DNA from: Antedon mediterranea
Lineage: Eukaryota > Echinodermata > Crinoidea > Comatulida > Antedonidae
DNA length: 64,000 nt
Assembly: GCF_964355755.1 (NCBI RefSeq)
Contig: NC_092672.1
Span: 3,844,001 to 3,908,000, forward strand
Direction of reading: 5' to 3'
Positions 38,001-42,680 of the stretch are shown here, one piece after another. Each line of letters begins with the position of its first letter. Position 1 is the stretch's first letter. A program made the position numbers and the translations under genes. The notes under the pieces were generated by a model, which worked only from the letters and a program-made list of their open reading frames with translations, searched no databases and was not told where the DNA came from.

Positions 38001-39772
38001 GATTTTTATTTTCATGCTATAGCAAAAATTATCCACCGTATATCCACCATCTTTTTTCACCGTCTAGGGAGTCACCAGACATGTTATTACATTAGGTTAA
38101 CTACCTAACTACTGAAAAAAAGTCTTCCTGGTTTTTATGGAAGAATTTTGCCAAATTTTGTATTTGACTATATTAAGGGAAATTCATGTTTTTTCGTCTT
38201 GATTTCTGTTACAAATATTTGATTTATGTACAATTAACCAGATATTATATTTAAAATTCATGCCTGTACCTGAGCTTTAAGAAGACACTTAAATTGCATT
38301 CAGGACATAATGTCACTTTTTTTTGTCTAGATTTTTTGTGTTCATGGAGGTATACCACGCAGCAAGACAGAATCAAGTGTTAAGTTGGAAGATATTAACA
38401 GCATTCCTGTTCCCCTCAAAGACCCAGAGATTGAAAGTCCTTTGGCGTGGGACATTATGTGGAGCGACCCTGTCAGGTAGTACTATAAACCTCTGTCTAC
38501 ACATCAAACTTTATGTGACAAAAAAATGTGATGTGCCCAAATATGGACATGATGATGTCATATCACTACCATATTTGGGGATATCACCACCATATTTGGA
38601 AACATTACACTTTTTTTTGTCAAACTGGTTTTATAGTGTAGACAGGGCTTAAGAATAATGATTTTGAAGCGATTAGACATGACCTAACTGTAGTTATTGG
38701 TTCGTGTTTGTGAGAATATTTGGATGTGCTTCCTCACTTCACTTCACACACACTTTTGGTGGTTTCCAGGTTGAGAAGATGACGTACAACTTAATATGCG
38801 TCGGTCCTAAGCTTCCTGATAAAAAAATGACAGAAACAACAAAAATAACAAGTTAAGGGGATAATAAACATAACGTATTATTTTATCTTATCATGATGTA
38901 TGTATTTCATTGCTTGGAGATTCTATTATACTTTCAAATTTATATTAGCCAGAAAGTTAAAATTATATTTATTTTGGCTTGTTCAATGTAAATAAAAGGA
39001 ATAAGATTATGATTTCTTGAGATAGAGTTCATTGATTGTAAACCAGTATTAACTTAACTTATGTGTCAAGACAGTTTTGTCAAGCTGTCAGCTAGACTTT
39101 GTCAGAGGAAAATGTTTTCACTATTATTATATATATCAAATATTTGAACCAAAAACAACATCATGATACAACAACAAATGACATTTTATTTTCTAGGTTA
39201 GAATCAATGACTGACGAACTCACAAATGAGTTAGAAGAAAACAATGGCTTTGCTTTTAACAGCAGACGTGGAACTGCTAATTTCTTTAGCTCTTGTGCCT
39301 TAGAAAGCTTCCTTGAGGTCAATAACCTTTCGCACGTTGTCCGGGCACATGAGGTGCAACAAGTAGGGTTCAAAGTAAGTTCATGATCTTGGTTCCCACT
39401 AGAGACGCAGTGCAAGGACGTAACGCAATGCAAGTGATTTGACCAATCACAAGCGATGGATTATTCAAACAGTTGCTTGTTATTGGTCAACTCACTTATA
39501 TTGCATCTACATATCTATCTATTTACTACTGTACAACAAACCAAAGTTTTAAGCTAAAATTAATTCCTTGTTCTATTAATTATTGTTTGATTAATATCGA
39601 TTCTACCAATTTTTATACAATAAGCAATATTTTATTTTTTTGTCAGGTACAGTTGAAAGGTAAATTACTTACAGTATTTTCATCCTCCCATTATTGCGGC
39701 GGTTGCAACGAGGCTGCATGCATATTGGCTGATCGAAAGAAATTGAGAACAATACGTCTGGACACATCATAA
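5025..39772 (+). CDS. Nudix-like / EF-hand / PPP-family Ser/Thr phosphatase fusion
   Basis: Seventeen exons: 5025-5207, 5822-6065, 6775-6897, 7461-7587, 30420-30593, 31498-31581, 32616-32741, 33809-33921, 34086-34262, 35184-35275, 35651-35867, 36332-36462, 36692-36798, 37366-37468, 38331-38476, 39197-39374, 39647-39772. They sum to 2451 nt, 816 residues, with every phase matching. Residues 1-143 have Nudix layout ([33 protein letters not shown]), but the box lacks the canonical REUXEE glutamates. An EF-hand pair spans about 210-290: loop 1 is degenerate, loop 2 ([12 protein letters not shown], 271-282) canonical. After an acidic/basic linker come the PPP motifs GDIHGN (554), GDYVDRG (586), GNHE (618), HGG (672), RAHE (H767) and an unusual L12 loop [13 protein letters not shown]. 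Predicted role: Ca-responsive phosphatase. The weak donor GTTTTT after exon 10 is the least certain junction. I know no family with this domain order. Confidence 0.82.
5208..5500. repeat. TAGGCCTA/CTAGCTAG-rich block in phosphatase intron 1
   Basis: The first 290 bases of intron 1 are saturated with overlapping CTAG, TAGGCCTA and AGCTAGCT words, far denser than the surroundings. Smaller clusters occur near 4020-4110, 42000-42090 and 54400-54610. No gene is visible. Confidence 0.65.
6093..6098 (+). terminator. Possible intronic poly(A) signal after the Nudix-like exon
   Basis: If the GTGAGT donor at 6066 is not used, the reading frame continues nine codons to TAA at 6095-6097, overlapping an AATAAA hexamer. 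This could give a short isoform of only the Nudix-like domain, about 151 residues. It is equally readable as chance in AT-rich intron sequence. Confidence 0.35.
7600..10598. repeat. 67-bp satellite array, about 45 copies, with higher-order structure
   Basis: The unit, from CCTATTAAGGGACCCCCTCA through GTATGAAGTATTCATTATTG to CATCCTGTTAACTGACCAC, is 67 bp and repeats about 45 times with only point variants. The array starts some 20 bases after the exon-4 donor of the phosphatase gene. Marker variants (AAGGAACCCC, GTTAATTGACC, CTGATCACC, CAGTGTG) occur in the same order at 8141 and 9813, giving a 1,672-bp higher-order repeat of 25 units. Confidence 0.97.
10945..11008. mobile_element. MITE family A, copy 2 (5'-truncated)
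   Basis: Only the right half is present: ATATTTGGGCACATCGCAC, then CACATAAAGTTTGATAGTG and the terminus TAGACAGAGCTTA. Confidence 0.8.
11043..11145. repeat. Hairpin element with CCTGTTTCTGCTGC inverted ends
   Basis: CCTGTTTCTGCTGC near 11046 is complementary to GCAGCAGAAACAGG near 11131. The enclosed and following sequence (to about 11245) is full of the AACCGGTT palindrome and the pair AATCGGTGT / ACACCAATTT. Confidence 0.6.
11767..12002. mobile_element. Small MITE, 24-bp imperfect inverted ends
   Basis: The left end GCACGCCCTTAGTGCCTTTA and the right end TAAAGGCACTATGTGCGTGC pair at about 20 of 24 positions. No coding capacity. Confidence 0.6.
12226..12785 (-). pseudogene. Collagen-C1q pseudogene (gene A of cluster)
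   Basis: The last 112 codons (12226-12564) still encode an intact C1q half-domain, from [14 protein letters not shown] to CSFSGFLLY. Upstream, a short deletion at the collagen/C1q junction shifts the frame into a TGA, and an extra T in the collagen part (GGCTTTAGATGGG against GGCTTAGATGG in the paralogues) breaks the frame again. The collagen repeat ends abruptly near 12785: no Cys-Cys motif, signal peptide or first exon remains. The sequence to the right (12790-13165) is instead homologous to the distal upstream flank of gene D (21485-21845), so a deletion removed the 5' half and promoter. Confidence 0.88.
12790..13165. repeat. Duplicated intergenic segment (partner at 21485-21845)
   Basis: The two segments share long runs such as ATCCTCTTGGAATT, TCTCTGTTTTATCGGAACAA and GTTGAGTTGCGACGAGTTGT. 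They are ancestral upstream flanks carried along when the C1q genes duplicated in tandem. Confidence 0.85.
13592..14329 (-). CDS. Collagen-C1q secreted protein (gene B), 245 aa
   Basis: One coding exon (13592-14336 with a 7-nt leader) after acceptor TTATTTAAG; a non-coding first exon lies near 14967-15030. The ATG at 14327-14329 was chosen because the ATG of the paralogues' first exon is mutated here (ACATATCTT). The protein starts with a hydrophobic signal peptide ([19 protein letters not shown]), then EACNSCC, whose clustered cysteines probably cross-link chains, then 26 uninterrupted Gly-X-Y triplets (GVP to GEQ) and a C-terminal C1q domain of about 130 residues ending [11 protein letters not shown]. 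It is probably a secreted trimeric pattern-recognition or adhesion protein; the ligand is unknown. It lies inside intron 4 of the opposite-strand phosphatase gene. Confidence 0.9.
   Translation of the reverse strand: MFFKIAVHLVVIHVAKSAAQNDFEACNSCCTAGVPGIPGNHGNPGVSGPQGMNGIQGMKGEQGMKGEHGIKGDNGRNGLDGIPGKLGSTGPQGLIGLPGANGVKGEKGEQASQKKSAFSAVYTSNPGPHTASPMKYDTIITDVGNHYNKETGKFVCTIPGVYVFQVTSMKSSGSGQIVTRIMKNGNTQTSAWASEVGYNSASTMVVLDLVSGDQVWTEPIGPNHNTYYSDNNRYCSFSGFLLYEA
14967..15063 (-). promoter_or_regulatory. Gene B first exon and TATA box
   Basis: Minus strand: ATATAAATA (15053-15063 region) lies upstream of a conserved leader (GACGAAAGCGCAAC) and the donor GTAAGT at 14961-14966. The exon-1 start codon seen in paralogues C, D and G is absent. 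Confidence 0.65.
15064..15927. other. Intergenic sequence between C1q genes B and C
   Basis: No gene is seen. It contains the perfect hairpin at 15194-15244 and AT-rich sequence. Motifs such as ATAACAGGGAATTACTCTTC and GTTGTTGACGT recur upstream of the other C1q genes (for example 18610-18660, 21230-21285), marking shared ancestral flanks. Confidence 0.6.
15194..15244. repeat. Perfect 16-bp-stem hairpin
   Basis: ACTATCGTAGACAGAT and ATCTGTCTACGATAGT are exact complements separated by about 19 bases. The stem shares GTAGACAGA with MITE family A ends, so it may be a minimal derivative. Confidence 0.75.
15928..16057. mobile_element. MITE family A, copy 3 (near full length)
   Basis: The termini AAAGCTCTGTCTACACTATC and GATAGTGTAGACAGAGCTTT are perfect inverted repeats. 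The core carries GATGTGCCCATATATGGACA and ATATTTGGGCATATCACAC. It is the best reference copy in the window. Confidence 0.92.
16058..16981. other. Intergenic sequence 3' of C1q gene C
   Basis: No gene is seen. A small hairpin AGTGCTCAT/ATGAGCACT occurs near 16470-16492. The rest is AT-rich flank resembling sequence 3' of the other C1q genes. Confidence 0.5.
16982..18462 (-). CDS. Collagen-C1q secreted protein (gene C), 281 aa
   Basis: Exon 1 (18452-18462) supplies ATGTATCTTGG; exon 2 (16982-17816) follows acceptor GTATTTCAG. Together they give 846 nt. The start must be in exon 1 because the exon-2 ATG of its relatives is AAG here ([12 protein letters not shown]). A signal-like hydrophobic segment precedes EACNSCC, then 36 collagen triplets in which one glycine is replaced by Ser (GRN-SLD-GIP), an interruption expected to kink the triple helix, then the C1q domain ending [11 protein letters not shown]. 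The stalk is ten triplets longer than in gene B, with extra GxN and GLK units. It is a tandem paralogue of its neighbours. Confidence 0.9.
17828..18445. other. Intron of C1q gene C
   Basis: This is the roughly 635-bp intron between the 11-nt coding part of exon 1 and exon 2. It is AT-rich, with no ORF of note. Confidence 0.6.
18452..18566 (-). promoter_or_regulatory. Gene C first exon and TATA box
   Basis: Minus strand: ACATATAAG near 18557-18566, the leader GCAGACGAATGTGAAAC, then the start codon ATGTATCTTGG and donor GTAAGT (18446-18451). Confidence 0.7.
18567..19759. other. Intergenic sequence between C1q genes C and D
   Basis: No gene is recognised. It carries duplicated upstream flank motifs (for example GGCACTTGTTTCTGTGTTTTAC near 18990, also at 21855). 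A CAGATGGGCCTTGCGACTTAAATTGCAG stretch near 19476-19503 and a GCGCTATGTAAATG tail near 19625-19640 look like decayed retroelement sequence. Confidence 0.45.
19760..21052 (-). CDS. Collagen-C1q secreted protein (gene D), 290 aa
   Basis: Exon 1 coding part 21042-21052 (ATGTATCTTGG) joins exon 2, 19760-20621, after acceptor TTATTTCAG: 873 nt. As in gene C, the exon-2 ATG is lost (AGG), so translation must begin in exon 1 ([12 protein letters not shown]). Then come a hydrophobic signal, EACNSCC, 39 Gly-X-Y triplets (the longest stalk of the cluster, with a GEQ-GIK unit repeated in tandem) and a linker with an extra NAT that creates a possible N-glycosylation site ([11 protein letters not shown]). 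The C1q domain ends [11 protein letters not shown]. Its 5' flank is the source-type sequence for the body of chimeric gene F. Confidence 0.9.
21042..21160 (-). promoter_or_regulatory. Gene D first exon and TATA-like box
   Basis: Minus strand: CACATAAATATG (21149-21160 region), the leader AGACAAAAGTGAAACATC (resembles an interferon-regulatory-factor element, though it lies in the presumed 5' UTR), start codon, then donor GTAAGT. Confidence 0.65.
21161..22006. other. Intergenic sequence upstream of C1q gene D
   Basis: No gene is seen. 21485-21845 is the duplicate of 12790-13165. 21850-21940 matches the segment near 18985-19075. Confidence 0.6.
22007..22200. repeat. 12-bp tandem repeat (CAATACAATAAT), about 16 copies
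   Basis: The array is nearly perfect and read-through in several frames on both strands; its reading frames are not genes. The seed sequence CAATACAATAATCGATCAATAC also occurs as a single copy at about 19160, so the array expanded after the flank was duplicated. Confidence 0.95.
22672..23415 (-). CDS. Collagen-C1q secreted protein (gene E), 247 aa
   Basis: One coding exon starts at ATG 23413-23415, seven bases inside exon 2 (acceptor CCCAACAG, exon from 23422). The first exon (23748 onwards) has no ATG before its donor, so the exon-2 start is required. A signal peptide ([22 protein letters not shown]) is followed by EACNNCC, 26 uninterrupted Gly-X-Y triplets with a more divergent composition than B-D ([12 protein letters not shown]), and a C1q domain ending [11 protein letters not shown]. 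It is the most diverged intact stalk of the cluster, while the C1q core stays close to its paralogues. Confidence 0.9.
   Translation of the reverse strand: MFFITHVIQFAAILIISSVATCTDSEACNNCCTAGVPGIHGQPGNPGIPGSQGLRGIRGEQGMKGETGLKGEQGIKGDNGIDGIPGNTGLIGARGPMGPPGATGIRGEKGEQASQKKSAFTAVFRSNPGRYDTSPMKYDTIITNVGNHYNLETGKFVCVIPGVYVFQVTSMKDIGSGKIVTRIKKNGTNQVAMEMDASGFNSASTMVVLDLISGDEVWTEPHSTTYNYYHSNTNGYCSFSGFLLYAA
23675..24880. repeat. Duplicated promoter/upstream block of gene E (partner 26295-27560)
   Basis: About 1.2 kb including the first exon, TATA box and upstream sequence of gene E is near-identical to the block upstream of gene F, with shared runs such as TTACAGTTAATACTG, AATATGGCAAAAAG and TAATAAACGCCCCGGG. 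It includes a small foldback (CTCTAATAAACGCCCC ... GGGGTGTTTATTAGAG) at 24553-24611. Confidence 0.9.
23748..23827 (-). promoter_or_regulatory. Gene E first exon and TATA box
   Basis: Minus strand: CATATATAAG at 23817-23827, the leader GATGAAAGTGCAAC, then donor GTAAGT (23742-23747). Compared with gene F, 33 bases between TATA and the leader are deleted here. Confidence 0.7.
24881..25405. other. Intergenic sequence 3' of C1q gene F
   Basis: No gene is seen. 25230-25330 (CATGGAAGAACACATTTTG..., AATAAAG, then TTATTATTGTTATTG) resembles the 3' tail of a decayed non-LTR retroelement. Confidence 0.4.
25406..26176 (-). CDS. Collagen-C1q protein, chimeric locus (gene F), 256 aa as unspliced ORF
   Basis: The body matches gene D ([26 protein letters not shown]). 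The stalk has 26 triplets with one Gly-to-Arg break (GLK-REK-GVK). The C1q domain is complete, ending [11 protein letters not shown]. Exon 2 from acceptor ATTATTTTAG (exon at 26141) has no upstream in-frame ATG, because the segment carrying it was deleted (GTGGTG replaces the leader). The E-type first exon (26376 onwards) also lacks one. The only in-frame ATG is at 26174-26176, inside what should be the intron ([13 protein letters not shown]), so this protein needs intron retention, a different first exon, or it is a recent pseudogene. The domain itself is intact. Confidence 0.72.
   Translation of the reverse strand: MKRLNNLLNYFRWCFTIFIQLAVIHVINSVQTDSEACNSCCTPGVPGIPGNHGNPGVSGPQGLKREKGVKGEQGIDGEHGMKGDNGRNGSDGIPGKLGPKGPQGLIGLPGANGVKGKKGAQASQKKSAFTAAFVSSPGRATGPLKFDTIITNVGNHYNRGTGKFVCAIPGVYVFQVTSMKSSGGGQIATRIMKNGSPQVSTWVTADGHNSASTMVVLDLISGDQVWTEPHPGSVFNYYHSNSNKYCSFSGFLLYAA
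26295..27560. repeat. Duplicated promoter/upstream block of gene F (partner 23675-24880)
   Basis: This near-identical copy of the gene E upstream block begins directly after sequence homologous to gene D's intron (26130-26295 against 20615-20775, both ending AAACTAAGTTACCAAAAAA). The junction marks a recombination or gene-conversion breakpoint. Confidence 0.9.
26376..26490 (-). promoter_or_regulatory. Gene F first exon and TATA box (E-type)
   Basis: Minus strand: CATATATAAG at 26480-26490, the leader GATGAAAGAGCAAC, donor GTAAGT (26370-26375). It is acquired from, or shared with, gene E and contains no ATG in the frame of exon 2. Confidence 0.65.
27561..27998. other. Intergenic sequence 3' of C1q gene G
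   Basis: No gene is seen. It contains a poly-G/GGGGCGTTTATT foldback remnant (27590-27635) and a TG-rich stretch. 27890-27990 is homologous to the 3' flank of gene F. Confidence 0.5.
27999..29396 (-). CDS. Collagen-C1q secreted protein (gene G), 251 aa
   Basis: Exon 1 coding part 29386-29396 (ATGTATCTTGG) joins exon 2, 27999-28743, after acceptor ATTTCAG: 756 nt. It keeps both ancestral start codons, one in exon 1 ([12 protein letters not shown]) and one in exon 2 (MFFTIF), and so represents the ancestral arrangement of the cluster. Signal segment, EACNNCC, 25 Gly-X-Y triplets (shortest stalk), a GSQKKSAF linker and a C1q domain with a slightly longer loop near the end ([14 protein letters not shown]), ending [11 protein letters not shown]. 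Its intron contains a GGTAACGGTAC-type minisatellite. Confidence 0.9.
28790..29130. repeat. GGTAAC/GGTACG hexamer-based minisatellite with 168-bp duplication
   Basis: The array is built from six-base words GGTAAC, GGTACG, GTGTAAC and variants. AACAATATGTGTAACGGTTC recurs at 28811 and 28979, showing a 168-bp internal duplication. It lies in the intron of gene G. Long open frames across it are artefacts of the six-base period. Confidence 0.9.
29386..29515 (-). promoter_or_regulatory. Gene G first exon and weak TATA position
   Basis: Minus strand: the leader GCAGACAAAAGAGAAACATC and start codon are conserved, donor GTAAGT (29380-29385). The TATA position reads AGTACAAG instead of CATATAAG, so this promoter may be weaker. 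Confidence 0.55.
29838..30275. mobile_element. Large foldback element, about 140-bp arms
   Basis: The left arm (29838-29988) from GAACAACTTGACCGAGGACC is the imperfect complement of the right arm (30117-30275) ending GGTCTTCGGTCAAGTTGTC. Both arms contain the CRE-like palindrome TGTGACGTCACAG and ATTTATGGCGACG. The loop is about 130 bp. No ORF. It lies just before exon 5 of the phosphatase gene. Confidence 0.88.
30694..31250. mobile_element. GGCGGCCGAAATG foldback element
   Basis: The left arm has two direct copies of CATTTCGGCCGCC followed by GGTTATGGAATTGCCAAATT and AAAAAGGACAAAATATG. The right arm carries the complement of all of these in reverse order, giving arms of about 90 bp. It is inserted in phosphatase intron 5. 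Confidence 0.9.
31300..31450. repeat. Direct duplication of about 40 bp
   Basis: TTAATCTTAAGAGCTTTGTC followed by TGTGTACAAACAA occurs at about 31309 and 31420. Phosphatase intron 5. Confidence 0.8.
32285..32455 (+). mobile_element. Decayed non-LTR retrotransposon 3' end
   Basis: One frame reads [20 protein letters not shown], a typical C-terminal tail of retrotransposon reverse transcriptases, followed by TTTGCGCTATATAAATTG and an ATT-repeat tail. Phosphatase intron 6. Confidence 0.55.
33225..33560. repeat. 43-bp minisatellite, about 7 copies
   Basis: GTAATTTGATTGGCTTGCTT plus GGTTGAGGATGTATAGTTTTGCT recurs with spacing 43 (33280, 33323, 33366, 33409 and on). Phosphatase intron 7. Confidence 0.92.
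33668..33770 (+). mobile_element. tRNA-derived SINE, 3' fragment
   Basis: CTATAAACCGTAGGTCCAGT, GTACACATCT and CACTGAAGACTGAAGAGG match, in complement, the 3' part of the full SINE at 48946-49237. The tRNA head is missing. Confidence 0.75.
34555..35150. repeat. 20-bp minisatellite, about 29 copies
   Basis: TATGTTATAATGTGTATATC repeats in nearly perfect 20-bp register with G/A variants. Phosphatase intron 9; the array stops about 30 bases before the exon-10 acceptor region. Confidence 0.97.
35305..35452. mobile_element. Small inverted-repeat element
   Basis: TGAGCATGCTGAACATTACT near 35310 pairs with AGTAATGTTTCTGAGCATGC near 35434. It is a MITE-like foldback in phosphatase intron 10. Confidence 0.6.
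36875..37210 (-). mobile_element. 5S-rRNA-derived SINE (SINE3-like)
   Basis: On the minus strand the first 100 bases (37208 to about 37108) read as a 5S rRNA relative: CACCAAAGTTAAGCAATGTT, then GGATGGGAGACC and CTGGGAATATTGGGTGCT, corresponding to the internal A box and C box of the 5S promoter. A non-5S body of about 230 bp follows to about 36875. Position in an intron (phosphatase intron 13) and the unrelated tail mark it as a SINE, not a working 5S gene. Confidence 0.8.
38491..38651. mobile_element. MITE family A, copy 4
   Basis: CTCTGTCTACACATCAAAC on the left and TATAGTGTAGACAGGGCTT on the right. The core is duplicated for the CACCATATTTGG motif. Phosphatase intron 15, starting 15 bases after the donor. 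Confidence 0.85.
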
Positions 39773-39818
39773 AAAAAAAACAATTTGAAGGAGTTTGATG
39801 GAGCTTAGGATTATGTTT

Positions 39819-39987
39819 AAAGCCTTGTCCACACTATCAAACATTATGACTGTGACAAAAAAATGTAATGTGCCCATATATGGACTTGATGATGTCATAT
39901 CACTACCATATTTAAGCATATCTCTACCATATTTGGGCACATCACACATTTCTTGTCAAACTAGTTTGATAGTGTGGACAGAGCTCT
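39819..39987. mobile_element. MITE family A, copy 5
   Basis: AAGCCTTGTCCACACTATC on the left and TTGATAGTGTGGACAGAGC on the right. It lies just 3' of the phosphatase stop and is possibly transcribed in its 3' UTR. Confidence 0.85.
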
Positions 39988-40559
39988 TTGATTCTGATTA
40001 AAGCACAATACAGGTTTAATGTCGGCAATAGTACCAAGGTGAATACAGATTTTGGGTTCATTGTTTTGTACAGATATTAATATATATTTTCATTATTTTT
40101 TTTAAGTGCAGCAACAAATTATTTTAACAAATAGTGTTTTTTAGTGTAAGCTGTCTAGTTTCGTAGGGAGACAACAAAATGTGTCTGAAACACATATTTC
40201 TCACCTGTGGTTAAGGTGTGCCATAACGTATGTGTAAACTTTGGAGTTTAGCTACTGAAGGCGATGTGGAAAAGGTATAAATTAAAACACTCCTATTGTA
40301 CTATGTATTTTTTGCTTTTCTGTTGCAGTTTAATTGATAATGATCATCTTTAAAAAAATGGCCAAATTTCTACCCTTTTATTTATCTACATCTAAAATGG
40401 TTACTATATAAGGAGGGTAAAAAACAAGACATGTATATTGTATAATAATTGAATATTGGAAACTTGATATTTTGATCATTTCTTCGTAAATCTATGTACA
40501 GTTACTGGTTACTGAGTGTATAGATGATACTATATACGCCATATATAGCAATATTATTT

Positions 40560-41310
40560 TAGAATATATATTGATTATGTACAGTAAATAAATGGTCGAA
40601 ATTTTCCTTAAAAATCCCTGTACTATGTGCATGTCAAATTATGATATAATAACCAGTTACGTAAACAAATGGGTCGAAATTTGGCAAGTTTTCGAAAAAT
40701 TTTATGTACTATAGTAAAATACGCACTTTTTAAAATACTATTAAACAATAATATTGCTATATATGTGCATATATTGCATTATAATCATCTTATAGACGTA
40801 TAGTAACCATTTATGTCAAAAAATAAAAAGGTCTAAATTTGGCTATTTTTGAAAAAATCCCTGTACTATAGTACAGAAATATTTTCGAAAAATGGCCGAT
40901 TTTCGACCCTTTTATTTTTTGACATAAATGGTTACTATTGCATAATAAACATGCGCAGAGACGAATAAAGGGTTCTGCGCATGTCAATTGTGCTAGTAAC
41001 CAGTTTTGACATAAATGGTTACTATAGTATAATAAACATGCGCAGAGGCGACTAATGGGTTCTGCGCATGTTAATTGTGCTATAGTAACCAGTTTTATCG
41101 AAAAATAAAAGGTTCGAAAATTGGCAATTTTTTTGAAAAAATCCCTGTACTATAGTACAGGGAAATTTTCGAAAAATGGCCGATTTTCGAACCTTTTATT
41201 TTTTGACATAAATGGTTACTATTGCATAATAAACATGTTCAGAGACGAATAATGGGTTCTGCGCATGGCAATTGTGCTATAGTAACCAGTTTTGACATAA
41301 ATGGTTTTTC
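40560..41310. repeat. Nested palindromic repeat cluster
   Basis: The palindrome CTGTACTATAGTACAG and modules GACATAAATGGTTACTAT, AATAAACATGCGCAGAG and ATGGCCGATTTTCGA occur several times in direct and inverted order over 750 bp. A further diverged module is near 41840-41920. Confidence 0.85.
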
Positions 41311-41984
41311 ATGTTTCTTGTATTTTTACTTAAGTTTTAAGTATTAATTTAAGAGGGAGAATATTCAATATACGGAGTTCACATAGTCTCTCCGGGGTAT
41401 TTAATTCTAAATATTCCAGAAATAAAATTAATACTCTAATAATAGCTAAACAAGTTTAAGTGAGTATTGAATAAAATAATTATTGACAATTATTCGTAGG
41501 GCAGTACCAAATTATTTTATGTTTAAAACAACAATATACAATAACAATACAATTGCTGTGCAATTAACACCATTGTTGTGCACTTGAATGGGTTTCCTAT
41601 GACATAATAGGTGTTAATATGTCAATTGAGTGAGTCTTTCATGGCATTTGTCTTTGGTGACAATAGTAACACACACTTGTAATTGAGTGGTATTTTGATT
41701 TTTAAATTTCATATTTATAGTTAAAATTTTGAATATCTGAATATTCCACAAGGTGTATCATTCCCTAAATATCCCAAAAAGCTAAAAAAGTGATTTTTGA
41801 AAAATGTGTCAGTTGAGTCATTCTTTCATGACAGGGCAGTATAGTACAGGATTTTTTTCAAAAAGTGGCCAAAATACGCACTTTTTCAAATACTATTATT
41901 ATGCAATAGTATTGCTATATATGCGCATTGCATATATATTACTTTAAAAACATTAAACCAGGTCATTCCTTGTCTTAAACGTAT

Positions 41985-42415
41985 GTTTATGGTAGCTCGC
42001 GGTAAACGTCTCGTGGACGGTCTTTAGGCCTAGCCTAGCTAGGATTGGTAATGTACGAACATCGTACGCTAGCTATAGGCCTAGCCTAACGTTGTATAGT
42101 TGCTGCATTGTCTTTCTGTTTTTGCTATTGGGAGATTTTCCTGAAAAGTTAGGAGTCTTCCATTTTTCTTGGCCTCACGATCGATCGAAAAGTGGGCGAA
42201 TTACAGGTGAAAAACAAAAATTTCAATCCGCGCAATGCATGTTGGGAATTATAGCGGGCCGCTTAAATTATTAGAATCAACTTATTTCCACATTTTTAAC
42301 CGTTTAAAGACAAAGTTATCTCAATAGGACTATATAGTATTTATTTTTACATTGAAATGTAGAAAAAATGTAAAATGTAAAAAATTAAAAAAACGTAGGG
42401 AATGGGACTTTTACA
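41985..42415. repeat. Dispersed repeat, copy 2 (inverted relative to 3668-4305)
   Basis: It shares in complement CATTCCCTACGTTTTTT, the GCGGGCCGC/GCGGCCCGC block, CGATCGATCG with GGCGAATTACAGGTGAAAAA, and the CGTACGA/TAGGCCTAG segment. Confidence 0.85.
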
Positions 42416-42680
42416 ATTTAATTGGTAACTAACAGTATTGCTCAGTGGATCAGAACGTGCTTAGTCATTATACAAAACTTTTTCTCATTAATAGCTGTAC
42501 AGGCTTTCTGTCGGACAACAAGGAACAATACATTGTTGTTTGATAAATTTATTACCAATTTAATAAAAAAAAACTATATAAACAAAAATAGAATTAGCAG
42601 GTCTCTTCGGTGTGTTACTTGAAATGTTGCAAAATTACCACTACTTTTGAGTGTCGCTCATGATGTTTTACGGCATTAAA

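Larger units (their letters stand above)
39988..42680. other. Convergent intergenic region, phosphatase / INTS2
   Basis: No gene is seen. It contains the palindromic repeat cluster 40560-41310 and the inverted copy of the dispersed repeat (41985-42415). Candidate AATAAA signals for the phosphatase occur (for example near 40588). Confidence 0.6.
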
